Shown here in pieces: positions 5,745 to 13,253 of a stretch of DNA of 14,739 nucleotides. The notes below the pieces were generated by a model. The model had not been told where the DNA came from, ran no database searches, and saw nothing but the letters and a program-made list of their open reading frames with translations. The position numbers and the translations under genes are program-made. Numbering within the stretch: position 1 is the stretch's first letter; each line of letters begins with the position of its first letter. Source of the stretch: Anaerolineae bacterium (GTDB lineage Bacteria > Chloroflexota > Anaerolineae > JAAYZQ01); the NCBI GenBank assembly GCA_016929795.1, contig JAFGIA010000107.1:1-14739 (forward strand), written 5' to 3'.

Positions 5745-7545
5745 CCACGGCGCGCGGCAGCGTGAACCAGAAGGTGCTGCCCTCCCCTGGGTGGCTGTCG
5801 ACGCCCACCTCGCCCCCCAGCTTGTGAATAATGCGCTGCACAATCGACAGGCCGAGGCCATAGCCGCTGATGGTGCGCTCGTTCGCCGGCAGGCGCGAGA
5901 ACTCGACAAAGAGCCTCTCCTGTTCCTGTGGCGAGAGGCCCGGGCCCTTGTCGCGCACCCAGAAGCGGATGAAGGCCGTGCTGGGGTCGGCGTCAAAGCC
6001 GATCTCTACCTGGGGAGGCAGGTCGAGGTCGGGCCGGCCGCCATATTTCAGGGCATTGCTTAAATAGTTCGTCCATACTTCCGTCACCCACGGTGCATGG
6101 CCCACGGCTGCGGGCCAGCCGGCGGCGATGGTGAGCTGGGCCCTGGCACGGCGAATCAATTCCTCCAGGCGGCCCACCGATTGCTCGACGATCTCCTCCA
6201 TGTCGAGGCTGCTCAGCGGCACGTCGCTCGTCTGCCGTACGCGAGCCAACAACAGCAACTCGTCCACAATGTGTGCCATCCACTTGGTGCTGTCCGAGAT
6301 TGACCTCAGGAATGTCTGCACGTCATGCTCTGACATCTCGGCCAGGTCTTCGGCCAGCACTTCCGCATACGCCTGGATGACGGCCAGGGGGTTCTTGAGA
6401 TCGTGGGCAACCGTGCTGGCAAACGCATTCAGCTCCTGGTTTTGTGCCTCGAGTGCCTCGGCATAGTGGCGCAGCGTGCCCTCGGCCAGGATGTGCGCGG
6501 TCACGTCGTGCAAGACCACTACCTCGCCGGCGGGGCGGCCGCGTGGATCGGCCAGTGGCAGCGTGCGGCAATCGTAGTGGCGGCAGCTACCCTCGACCTC
6601 AAGCGTGAGAGGAATATGCTGCTCACACCGGGCCGGCAGCACGCGTCGTAGAGCGGGCCACGCTGCGAGCGCGTCCTCGACCTGGCAGCCGATCAGGCGC
6701 TGTGCAACCTGATCGCTGGCGTGCGGGGCGATCAGCGCCACGGCGGCGCGGTTCAGATCGACGATGCGCCCGCCTGTGTCGAGTGCCAGCACAGGAGCGT
6801 GCAGGGTGTCGATGACCAGGTTGCGGGCAATCGGTTTCACCTCGAACAGGCGGTAGCGGGCCATGGCGACGACAAAAACGATGCTTGCCAGCGCAAAGCT
6901 GGCCGGCGTATAGTCCTTCTGCAAGCCGGGGATCAGATGAAAGACGTAGACCAGGTTCAAGACCACGGGCATCAGGGACCCGACGACCATCAGGCGCGAC
7001 TGGCGGCGGTAGAGGCGGAACGCGGTAAAGGAGTGGCGTATGATCAGCAGGGAGCCGGCAGCCACAAGCAGGTAGCCATAGGCGGCACACACCCAGAAGG
7101 CGGGGCCGTAGGTGAGGATACGCAGGGAGAGAAACCCGGCCGCAGGCACGAACTCGTACTCGCGCCAGAGGAGCCCATGCGAGCCGTTGGTCAGCGCCAG
7201 GATGATGATGGCTGCCGGCACAATACCCAGGCTGGCGAGCCGGGCCGGTGTGAGCCAGCCCTGGCGGCCGGTGTGGTGCAACGCAAAGGCCAACCATGCC
7301 ACGGGCGAGGTGGCGATGAACAGGTAGCTGGTGCGCGCCCAGAAAAGGGTGCCTGCTTCCGTCGGGGCGACGAGCTCGAAAGTGTTGAGTGTTACCCAAC
7401 CAATCACGCAGGCGATGAGCCATTGGAGGGCGACCGTAGCGCGTGGAGATGTGTGGCGATAGCGGCGGGCAAAAAAGAGTGCGCCCAGCGCCATGGCCAC
7501 TGTGAGTGGTGCGAGTATTACGTATAGGGTATATTGCCACTCCAC
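5647..7545 (-). CDS. Orphan sensor histidine kinase (7TM-PAS-HisKA-HATPase)
   Basis: A 632-residue membrane sensor kinase. Residues 1-232 hold seven hydrophobic segments matching the N-terminal 7TM histidine-kinase sensor region. A PAS-like domain follows (~245-350, 'APVLALDTGGRIVDLNRAA'). The HisKA domain contains the phospho-acceptor H381 in AHDLKNP. The ATPase domain has an N-box around N493/N497, a G1 box DKGPG (532-536) and a G2 box GYGLGL (561-566), so it looks catalytically complete. A Pro-rich tail of ~30 residues after the ATPase domain is encoded antisense to the hydrolase 3' end. The start is GTG at 7545-7543, with GGGAG 8 nt upstream; the frame stays open to 7851, but that extension has no domain and overlaps both divergent promoters. 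No response regulator is nearby, so the partner and signal are unknown. Confidence 0.9.
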   Translation of the reverse strand: MEWQYTLYVILAPLTVAMALGALFFARRYRHTSPRATVALQWLIACVIGWVTLNTFELVAPTEAGTLFWARTSYLFIATSPVAWLAFALHHTGRQGWLTPARLASLGIVPAAIIILALTNGSHGLLWREYEFVPAAGFLSLRILTYGPAFWVCAAYGYLLVAAGSLLIIRHSFTAFRLYRRQSRLMVVGSLMPVVLNLVYVFHLIPGLQKDYTPASFALASIVFVVAMARYRLFEVKPIARNLVIDTLHAPVLALDTGGRIVDLNRAAVALIAPHASDQVAQRLIGCQVEDALAAWPALRRVLPARCEQHIPLTLEVEGSCRHYDCRTLPLADPRGRPAGEVVVLHDVTAHILAEGTLRHYAEALEAQNQELNAFASTVAHDLKNPLAVIQAYAEVLAEDLAEMSEHDVQTFLRSISDSTKWMAHIVDELLLLARVRQTSDVPLSSLDMEEIVEQSVGRLEELIRRARAQLTIAAGWPAAVGHAPWVTEVWTNYLSNALKYGGRPDLDLPPQVEIGFDADPSTAFIRFWVRDKGPGLSPQEQERLFVEFSRLPANERTISGYGLGLSIVQRIIHKLGGEVGVDSHPGEGSTFWFTLPRAVVRAPDPVSTGTPPPPPERVPDTPHAARGHTPG

Positions 7546-7553
7546 TTTTGCTG

Positions 7554-7558
7554 CTCCC
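7554..7558 (-). promoter_or_regulatory. Ribosome-binding site fixing the kinase start
   Basis: GGGAG on the minus strand, 8 nt before the GTG at 7545. It supports a 632-residue kinase beginning directly at its first membrane segment (VEWQYTLYVILAP), rather than the 734-residue form starting at 7851. Confidence 0.65.
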
Positions 7559-7662
7559 GTCGTCTGTGCCCCTCGTCGGCTCGAGGCGTGGCCTATGCAA
7601 TGGTGGATCGATGCCTGCAAGTGGGAGATATGGTTGGTGGGCCCACATGGCCTTCGCCGGAC

Positions 7663-7691
7663 ATTGTACCATCGATGGCCGCATGGCACAA
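7663..7691 (-). promoter_or_regulatory. Promoter of the histidine kinase, with a palindrome in its spacer
   Basis: On the minus strand, TTGTGC (7691-7686) and the extended -10 TGGTACAAT (7671-7663) are separated by a 17-bp spacer. The spacer contains the perfect 10-bp palindrome CCATCGATGG (7669-7678), which touches the -10 and could be an operator. The leader to the GTG is about 110 nt and contains another 10-bp palindrome, GTGGGCCCAC (7637-7646). Confidence 0.5.
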
Positions 7692-7844
7692 GTTGATGCA
7701 GTGGCGGGACACTTGTCGCAGCCGGCCGGCACGCCTCTACCGCTACCGCGACGACGCCGTTGCAGAAGTAAAGGCCCACCGCTTGTTTCCATAACTTGCC
7801 CCCCGGTGCCCTGGTCTGCCCGATTGTGCCAGGCCCCAATCGTG

Positions 7845-7873
7845 TTGACATCTCTGGCTCCGTGTGGTATCCT
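7845..7873 (+). promoter_or_regulatory. Promoter of the DUF362/polyferredoxin operon
   Basis: A consensus TTGACA -35 (7845-7850), a 17-bp spacer, and the -10 TATCCT (7868-7873) preceded by TGG to make an extended element. The ATG at 7905 follows after about 30 nt, with AAAGGT (7893-7898) as ribosome-binding site. This is the only consensus -35 found in the window and suggests solid expression. Confidence 0.75.
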
Positions 7874-7904
7874 CAGCACATCGAATCGCTAGAAAGGTCA
7901 TCCC

Positions 7905-9035
7905 ATGGATGTCACCCATTTCCATCGCTGGCTGACGCGCCGCCAGTTTGTCAGGCTCGCCGCGGCCGCCGGGTTGGGCGCGGCCCTCGCCGGCTGTGGT
8001 GAGCAGGATCCCATCGTCGCCGGGGGGACACCTTCCTCCCTGCCACCGACGCACCGGCCAACCGATGCGCCCACCGCATCTGCTACCCGAGTTGCCCAGG
8101 CGAGCCCCACCGCCCTCCCACCCACGCCGGCACGTACCACCGGTCCGATGGACCCTGCTTCTGCACCCGGCGCCACCGCGCTGCCGCCCATCCAGGCGCC
8201 GGTTCCCACCCCCACGCCTCCAGGCGCCGCCTACCTGGCTGTTGGTCGTGGCCCTGACCCCCGCGCGGTCACCAGCGCCGCCGTCGCCGCCGTCGGCGGC
8301 ATCGAGCGCTTTGTCAGGAACGGCGACGAGGTCATCGTCAAGCCCAACATCTGCGTCGACTATCGCACCTACGAGTATGCGGCGACGACCAATCCCGACG
8401 TCGTCGCTGCCCTGGTCGAGCTATGCCTTGGCGCCGGCGCGCGCCGCGTGCGTGTCATGGACAGCCCTTTTGGCGGCGGGCCGGAAAGTGCCTATGCCCG
8501 CAGTGGCATTGCCGCCGCCGTCGCCGCCGCGGGGGGCGAGATGGAAGTGATGAACCGCAACAAGTTCGTCGAGACGTCGATCCCCGACGGACGTGACATC
8601 AAAAAGTGGCATATCTACCGCGACCTGCTCGAAGCCGATGTCGTGATCAATGTCCCCATCGCCAAGCACCACAGCCTGGCGCGCCTCACCCTTGGGGGCA
8701 AGAACCTGCTCGGCGTGGTGACGGAGCGAGGCATGCTCCACGCGAACCTGGGACAGCGCATCGCCGACCTGCTGAGCGTGGTACGACCGACACTTACCGT
8801 GGTCGACGCGGTGCGCATTTTGATGGACCACGGCCCCACGGGCGGCAACCTCGACGAAGTACGCCTGGCGCAGACCGTGATCGCCAGCCACGACCCCGTC
8901 GCCGCCGACGCCTACGCGGCGACCCTCTTTGACCTGACAGGGGCCGACATCGCCTACGTGGCGGCGGCGGCGCAGATGGGCCTGGGCACACTTGACCTGG
9001 GCAGCCTGCGCATCGAAGAGGTTGCCGTTGGCTAG
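7905..9035 (+). CDS. Tat-exported DUF362 lipoprotein
   Basis: A 376-residue protein with a DUF362 domain, a family of unknown activity often linked to [4Fe-4S] proteins. The N-terminus has a twin-arginine motif (TRRQFVRL, R12-R13), a hydrophobic stretch and a lipobox LAGC (Cys31), so it should be exported folded by the Tat route and lipid-anchored. Residues ~38-107 are a Pro/Thr/Ala-rich tether. The DUF362 domain spans ~110-372: KPNIC (146-150), DSPFGGG (186-192), NVPIAKHH (249-256), GGKNLLG (264-270), DHGPTGG (308-314) and HDPVAADAYAA (329-339). Tat export suggests a cofactor or folding in the cytoplasm; which cofactor is unknown. The domain itself has only two Cys, so it has no classical ferredoxin motif. 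Its stop overlaps the start of the polyferredoxin gene by 8 bp, implying translational coupling and a shared task. Confidence 0.9.
   Translation: MDVTHFHRWLTRRQFVRLAAAAGLGAALAGCGEQDPIVAGGTPSSLPPTHRPTDAPTASATRVAQASPTALPPTPARTTGPMDPASAPGATALPPIQAPVPTPTPPGAAYLAVGRGPDPRAVTSAAVAAVGGIERFVRNGDEVIVKPNICVDYRTYEYAATTNPDVVAALVELCLGAGARRVRVMDSPFGGGPESAYARSGIAAAVAAAGGEMEVMNRNKFVETSIPDGRDIKKWHIYRDLLEADVVINVPIAKHHSLARLTLGGKNLLGVVTERGMLHANLGQRIADLLSVVRPTLTVVDAVRILMDHGPTGGNLDEVRLAQTVIASHDPVAADAYAATLFDLTGADIAYVAAAAQMGLGTLDLGSLRIEEVAVG
9016..9021 (+). promoter_or_regulatory. Ribosome-binding site inside the DUF362 gene for the polyferredoxin
   Basis: AAGAGG ends 6 nt before TTG at 9028. This makes TTG 9028 the preferred start over TTG 8992 (no ribosome-binding site) and GTG 9040 (18 nt away). 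Confidence 0.6.
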
Positions 9036-10617
9036 GCGCGTGCCCGGCGACCACACCAGACGGCGCGCGCGATCGGGCGGGCAGGCCGGCGCGCGCCGCT
9101 GGCGGTGCCTGCGCCAGGGCGTGCAGCTTGCCTCACTGCTTGCCTTTACCTCTATCCTGATCTATGCCAACGCGCAGCGCCCCGCGCGCTTTTGGCCTGA
9201 TGTGTTGGTGCGCCTTGACCCGCTCCTCGTCGCCGGCGCAAGCCTGGCGGGCAGGGCGCTGGTCGGTGGCGCGCTCCTCGCCAGTGCCATCCTGCTATTG
9301 ACGCTGCTCTTTGGCCGCGCCTGGTGCGGCTGGCTCTGCCCGCTCGGGACGCTGCTTGAGTGGCTCGGTCCGCGCCGCCACCGGCCGGGGCGACGCGCAC
9401 CGGCGGAGGGCTGGCGCGCCGCCAAGGTCCTGCTCCTGGCGGCCGTCGCCGTGCTGGCGCTGTTCGGCAGCCAGGTGCTCACCTGGCTCGATCCGATCAC
9501 GATCTTTACCCGCACCTTCACCCTCGCTGCCTGGCCCGCGGCGCGCCATGCCGCCGCGCAGGCCGAGGCGTTCCTCTATCGTTTTCCTGTGCTGTGGGCG
9601 CCGCTGGACGCCGTGCATGGCGCTGTGGTGCAGCCGCTCTTTCAGGATGTGCAGCCTGTCTTTGCCCTCGGCCTGCTGGCTGCCCTCTTTTTCGCTGGCC
9701 TGGTGGCGCTCAACTGGATCGCCCCCCGCTTTTGGTGCCGGGCCCTCTGCCCACTGGGTGGACTGCTGGGGCTCGTGTCGCGCTGGGCCCTGGTGCGCCG
9801 CGAGGTGCGCGACGACTGTGCCGCCTGCATGCGCTGCGCCTGCGCCTGCCCCACTGGCACGATCGACCCTGAGCGAGGCTACCGCAGCGACCCCGCCGAG
9901 TGCATCGTCTGCCTCGACTGCCTGGTGGCGTGCACCCGCGATGCCCAGTCGTTCCGCCTGCAGGTACCCGGCTGGCGGCCGGCGCCGCGGCAGGCATATG
10001 ACCCGTCGCGCCGCGCGCTGCTCGCCGCTGGTAGCATGGCCCTCGCCGGCGCCGCGCTGGCTGGCGTCGAGCCGGTGACGAAACGCAGCCATCCCCACCT
10101 GCTGCGCCCGCCCGGTGCCGACCTGGTCGATTTCAACGCGCTGTGCGTGCGCTGTGGCGCGTGCGTGCGCGTGTGCCCCACCCAGGGCTTGCAGCCGAGC
10201 CTGTTCGAGGCCGGGGTGCAGGGATTCCTGACCCCGCGGCTGGTGCCCAGGCTCGGCGCGTGCAGCTTTTCGTGCACTGCGTGCGGCCAGGTATGTCCCA
10301 CGGGCGCTGTGCCACGGCTTGCACTCGAGGACAAGCAAGCCACGCCCATTGGCCTGGCACGCATCGACCGCGACCGGTGCCTGCCCTGGGCCTATGACAC
10401 GCCGTGCATTGTGTGCGAGGAAGCGTGTCCCATTGCTGACAAGGCCATCGTCCTCGATGAGGTGGAGGTGGTGGGCCCCCAGGGCTGGCCTGTGCTGCTG
10501 CAGCGCCCGCGCGTCGTAAAGGAGCGGTGCATCGGCTGCGGCATCTGTGAGAACAAGTGCCCGTTGGGCGGCGAGGCGGCGGTGCGCGTCTGTGCACTGT
10601 CCGACCCATTGGGGTGA
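9028..10617 (+). CDS. Fused NapH-NapG-like membrane polyferredoxin (six [4Fe-4S] motifs)
   Basis: A 529-residue electron-transfer protein. Residues ~30-245 resemble NapH/NosR/CcoG: an Arg-rich N-terminus, four TM segments, and CGWLCP (100-105) and CRALCP (237-242) after TM2 and TM4. Two ferredoxin motifs follow (C264/267/270/274 and C292/295/298/302). Then comes an internal SRRALLAAG (327-335) plus hydrophobic stretch resembling a Tat signal-anchor. The C-terminal part has the NapG/MauM cysteine pattern: C373/376/379/383, C412/416/419/423, C451/460/463/467 and C501/504/507/511. NapH and NapG are normally separate proteins. Arg-rich loops place the N-terminus, the TM2-TM3 loop and the first ferredoxin pair in the cytoplasm, so the internal anchor would put the NapG part outside. 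Electrons could then pass from a cytoplasmic or quinol donor to an extracytoplasmic acceptor, perhaps the DUF362 partner (inference). TTG start chosen from the ribosome-binding site. Confidence 0.88.
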   Translation: MARRVPGDHTRRRARSGGQAGARRWRCLRQGVQLASLLAFTSILIYANAQRPARFWPDVLVRLDPLLVAGASLAGRALVGGALLASAILLLTLLFGRAWCGWLCPLGTLLEWLGPRRHRPGRRAPAEGWRAAKVLLLAAVAVLALFGSQVLTWLDPITIFTRTFTLAAWPAARHAAAQAEAFLYRFPVLWAPLDAVHGAVVQPLFQDVQPVFALGLLAALFFAGLVALNWIAPRFWCRALCPLGGLLGLVSRWALVRREVRDDCAACMRCACACPTGTIDPERGYRSDPAECIVCLDCLVACTRDAQSFRLQVPGWRPAPRQAYDPSRRALLAAGSMALAGAALAGVEPVTKRSHPHLLRPPGADLVDFNALCVRCGACVRVCPTQGLQPSLFEAGVQGFLTPRLVPRLGACSFSCTACGQVCPTGAVPRLALEDKQATPIGLARIDRDRCLPWAYDTPCIVCEEACPIADKAIVLDEVEVVGPQGWPVLLQRPRVVKERCIGCGICENKCPLGGEAAVRVCALSDPLG

Positions 10618-10652
10618 GTGCTGTGTCTGCTGGCGCACCACGGGGCCTGGTG

Positions 10653-10681
10653 TTCATCTACGGCCCGCTGCATCGTATTTA
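10653..10681 (+). promoter_or_regulatory. Weak candidate promoter for the CocE-type hydrolase
   Basis: TTCATC (10653-10658) and TATTTA (10676-10681) with a 17-bp spacer in the 121-bp gap after the polyferredoxin gene. Both hexamers are poor and there is no extended -10, so read-through from the upstream operon is equally possible. Confidence 0.25.
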
Positions 10682-10738
10682 TTTCCCACTTGTATCCAAG
10701 AGCCTGTCTGAGGAGTAGCCCTTTACCTGGAGGTCAAG

Positions 10739-12436
10739 ATGGCAGCGTTTCGACAGAGATTCCTGGCACAGATGCTCGGGCTGTCGGCGCCCGAGTGCGA
10801 TGTGGTGGTAGAGCGGGCGATCCCGGTCGCCGCACGGGACGGTGTGGCGCTGCTAACCGACCACTATGCGCCGCGGGCGGATGGCGACTTTCCGACGATC
10901 CTGATCCGCACGCCGTATGGGCGGGGGCGCGAGGTGGCATTGCTGGGAGGCTATGCGCTGGCCGAGCTCCCCGGCCAGCGCATAGCAGAGCGCGGCTACC
11001 ACGTGGTGGTGCAGGGCGCGCGTGGCTGTTTCGACTCTGGCGGCGAGTTCATCCCGCACGTGAACGAGGCGGCGGATGGGCAGGCGGCGGTGGTGTGGAT
11101 CGCACGCCAGCCGTGGTTCAACGGTGTGCTCGGGACATGGGGGCCGAGCTATCTCGGCTACATGCAGTGGGCAGCGGCCGATGCCGAGGTGGCGCCGCAG
11201 GCGATGCTGTTGATGATCACCAGTGCGGAGAACTATGGTGTCACCCACCCTGACGGCGCGTTTGGGCTCGAAACGCGGCTGCGCTGGTGCCAGGGCCAGT
11301 ATGTGCAGAAGCGGATGCACGGCAGGCACCTGCTCGTGCACCTGTGGCATCGCCTGTTAGGGGGCGATGAACGCCGGCTGCAGGCAGCCTTCGACCACCT
11401 GCCTTTGTGTGAGGCCGACGTGGTGGCTGCCGGCGCGCCGATTCCATTCTACCGCGAGATGCTGGCCCACGCGGACCCAGGCGATGAGTACTGGACGGCG
11501 CGCGATCACCGGCAGGCTGTGGCACGTGTCGGGGCGGCGGTTCACCTCATGGGTGGGTGGTACGACTACTACCTGCGCGGCCTGCTGCGCGATTACCAGG
11601 TGTTGTGCAGCGCTGGGCGGCAGCCCTACCTGACGATCGGGCCATGGTGGCATGCCAACGGCGACGCGATGCTGACAGGGCTGCGGGCAGGTATCGACTG
11701 GTTCGATGCCCACCTGAAGGGCAAGCCTGTGGTGCGTGACAACCCGGTGCGTATCTATGTGATGGGCGCCGACGAGTGGCGCGATTACGACACCTTTCCC
11801 CCGCCGGCACGCGAGGTGCGCTACTACCTGCGCCAAGAGGGCCGGTTGGACGTGGCGCCGCCAGGCGCCGGCGAGCGGCCTGACCACTACCGCTACGATC
11901 CGGCGGATCCTACGCCGGCAGTGGGAGGAGCGCTGCTGGCGATGCGCGGCGCGGGGCCCGTCGACAACCAGGCGCTGGAGGCGCGCGACGACGTGCTATG
12001 CTACACCACGCCGCCGCTGGCGGAAGACCTCGAGATCATCGGCCCGGTGCGCCTCGATCTGCACGCGGTGTCAAGCCTTACACCCGCCGATTTTTTCGGC
12101 CGCCTGTGCGACGTGGCGCCAGGCGGACGGTCAACGAATGTATGCGATGGGTTGGTGCGTGTGGCACTTGAAGGTGGAGAGGCTGGGTGGGGCGACGGCC
12201 GGCGCATCGAGGTGGACCTGTGGTGGACGGCGCATCGCTTTCGCGCCGGGCACAGGGTGCGGCTGCAAGTGTCGAGCGGCGCGCACCCGCGCTGGAGCCG
12301 CAACCCGGGTACCGGCGCGCCGCTGGGTGAGGCGGTCGAGATGCGCGCGGCCAACCAGGTCGTCTTTCACGACGTGGCACGGCCATCCGCCGTCGTGCTG
12401 CCTGTGGTGAGCACTACCCTTTCGGCTTTTTGCTGA
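10739..12436 (+). CDS. CocE/NonD family serine hydrolase (X-Pro dipeptidyl-peptidase type)
   Basis: A 565-residue hydrolase of the CocE/NonD family, which includes cocaine esterase, alpha-amino-acid ester hydrolases and X-Pro dipeptidyl-peptidases; these cleave esters or amides. The N-terminal alpha/beta-hydrolase domain shows the triad of the family: S137 in GPSYLG, D276 in GGWYDYYL and H305 in GPWWHAN. The oxyanion and substrate region has VVVQGARGCFDSGGEF (89-104). The C-terminal ~200 residues form the galactose-binding-like jelly-roll of the family (LDLHAVSS, HRVRLQVSS). No signal peptide is visible, so it is probably cytoplasmic. GGAGGT at 10729-10734 lies 4 nt before the ATG. The last 23 bp overlap the convergent V4R gene. 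Family assignment is strong; the substrate is unknown. Confidence 0.92.
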   Translation: MAAFRQRFLAQMLGLSAPECDVVVERAIPVAARDGVALLTDHYAPRADGDFPTILIRTPYGRGREVALLGGYALAELPGQRIAERGYHVVVQGARGCFDSGGEFIPHVNEAADGQAAVVWIARQPWFNGVLGTWGPSYLGYMQWAAADAEVAPQAMLLMITSAENYGVTHPDGAFGLETRLRWCQGQYVQKRMHGRHLLVHLWHRLLGGDERRLQAAFDHLPLCEADVVAAGAPIPFYREMLAHADPGDEYWTARDHRQAVARVGAAVHLMGGWYDYYLRGLLRDYQVLCSAGRQPYLTIGPWWHANGDAMLTGLRAGIDWFDAHLKGKPVVRDNPVRIYVMGADEWRDYDTFPPPAREVRYYLRQEGRLDVAPPGAGERPDHYRYDPADPTPAVGGALLAMRGAGPVDNQALEARDDVLCYTTPPLAEDLEIIGPVRLDLHAVSSLTPADFFGRLCDVAPGGRSTNVCDGLVRVALEGGEAGWGDGRRIEVDLWWTAHRFRAGHRVRLQVSSGAHPRWSRNPGTGAPLGEAVEMRAANQVVFHDVARPSAVVLPVVSTTLSAFC

Positions 12437-13085
12437 TCTCCCACACGCACGCTGGCTCGCCCATGGCACGGCACTTGATTTCCTGCACCTCGACTTCCTT
12501 GCCCGTCAGCCAGTGCAGGCTCTCCTGGAGGACGCCGGTGAAGGCGACGCAGATCGGCCTGTCGGCCTCTTTGCCGGCGCAGCTCGTGCACGTCTCGGCC
12601 ACATAGAGGATAGAGTTGGGCCGCTCGACGACCCACAAGCGCATCTCCTCGCCATGGTCGGCCCAGATCTTGCGAAAGCCGCCCTGCATATTCTCCAGGC
12701 CCCGTTTGACTTGTGCCGGAAAGGGCAGGAGGCGGATGGCCATTGTCGCCGCCAGGTTGAACACGGCGCCCTGCTGCTCGATGGCGTGCTGAGCCGAGAG
12801 CCGGCCGACGCGGAGCAGCATGCTCTTGCTGGCCCGACCGAAAAAGTTGGTGAGCGCCGCAAAGAGGTTGGCGTAAGCGCCGGTCTTGAGGCCGGCGGTG
12901 ACCGTCAGATCGTTGGGTGGATAGTTTTCGACCAGTTGCTCGAGCCCGGCGTCGCGCAGGGCGACCTTGAGCCCCTGCTTGCCCGTGACCTCCTCGGCGG
13001 CCAGGAGCGCCCAGCGCATGTAGGCGTCGGGCATGACCAGGTCTACCACCGGATCGTGTACTGCTTTGTCACTGATGTTGTCCAT
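12414..13085 (-). CDS. V4R-domain (4-vinyl-reductase-like) protein
   Basis: A 223-residue cytoplasmic protein. The N-terminal ~120 residues are mainly helical (MPDAYMRWALLAAEEVTG, FFGRASKSMLLRVGR). The C-terminal ~130-218 form a V4R domain, a small-molecule-binding fold related to BchJ and to the ligand-binding regions of some transcription factors. The V4R signature CRAMGEPACVWE near the C-terminus is intact, and an earlier C-x2-C...C cluster (CTSCAGKEADRPIC) may bind metal together with it. No DNA-binding domain is present, so it is probably a stand-alone sensor or carrier; the ligand is unknown. The start ATG at 13085 has GGAGG 6 nt upstream. The 3' end overlaps the CocE-type gene tail to tail. 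Confidence 0.85.
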   Translation of the reverse strand: MDNISDKAVHDPVVDLVMPDAYMRWALLAAEEVTGKQGLKVALRDAGLEQLVENYPPNDLTVTAGLKTGAYANLFAALTNFFGRASKSMLLRVGRLSAQHAIEQQGAVFNLAATMAIRLLPFPAQVKRGLENMQGGFRKIWADHGEEMRLWVVERPNSILYVAETCTSCAGKEADRPICVAFTGVLQESLHWLTGKEVEVQEIKCRAMGEPACVWEISKKPKG

Positions 13086-13202
13086 CGCCGTCCTCCTTCT
13101 ACTGCTTATGACGAGGTATGACCGGCCGGACAGGTGCCGGCGAGCGCGCAGGCGTGCTGCGACGAAGGTCGAGGTTGGTGCCAGGATCGCGCCAGTAAGG
13201 TG

Positions 13203-13231
13203 AGTATATCACAGATGCTGACTGGGGGCAA
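13203..13231 (-). promoter_or_regulatory. Promoter of the V4R gene
   Basis: On the minus strand, TTGCCC (13231-13226), a 17-bp spacer, and the extended -10 TGATATACT (13211-13203). The ATG at 13085 follows after a leader of about 110 nt. Confidence 0.65.
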
Positions 13232-13253
13232 CTAGGTGGGGATGGCTCCACCG

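Noticed and set aside
6721..7527. 268-codon open frame on the plus strand
   Set aside because: Antisense shadow of the 7TM sensor region of the kinase; composition is Gly/Asp/Gln-rich without a domain.
7546..7851. N-terminal extension of the histidine kinase to an ATG at 7851
   Set aside because: The extra 102 residues show no domain and overlap the divergent operon promoter (7845-7873) and the kinase's own promoter; a ribosome-binding site supports GTG 7545.
9295..10641. Long open frame (448 codons) on the minus strand
   Set aside because: It lies antisense to the polyferredoxin with its many conserved Cys motifs, has a low-complexity Ala/Arg/Gln/His composition and matches no family; long antisense frames are usual in GC-rich DNA.
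10637..10653. CACCA/TGGTG stem after the polyferredoxin gene as a terminator
   Set aside because: Only 5 bp and not followed by a T-run.
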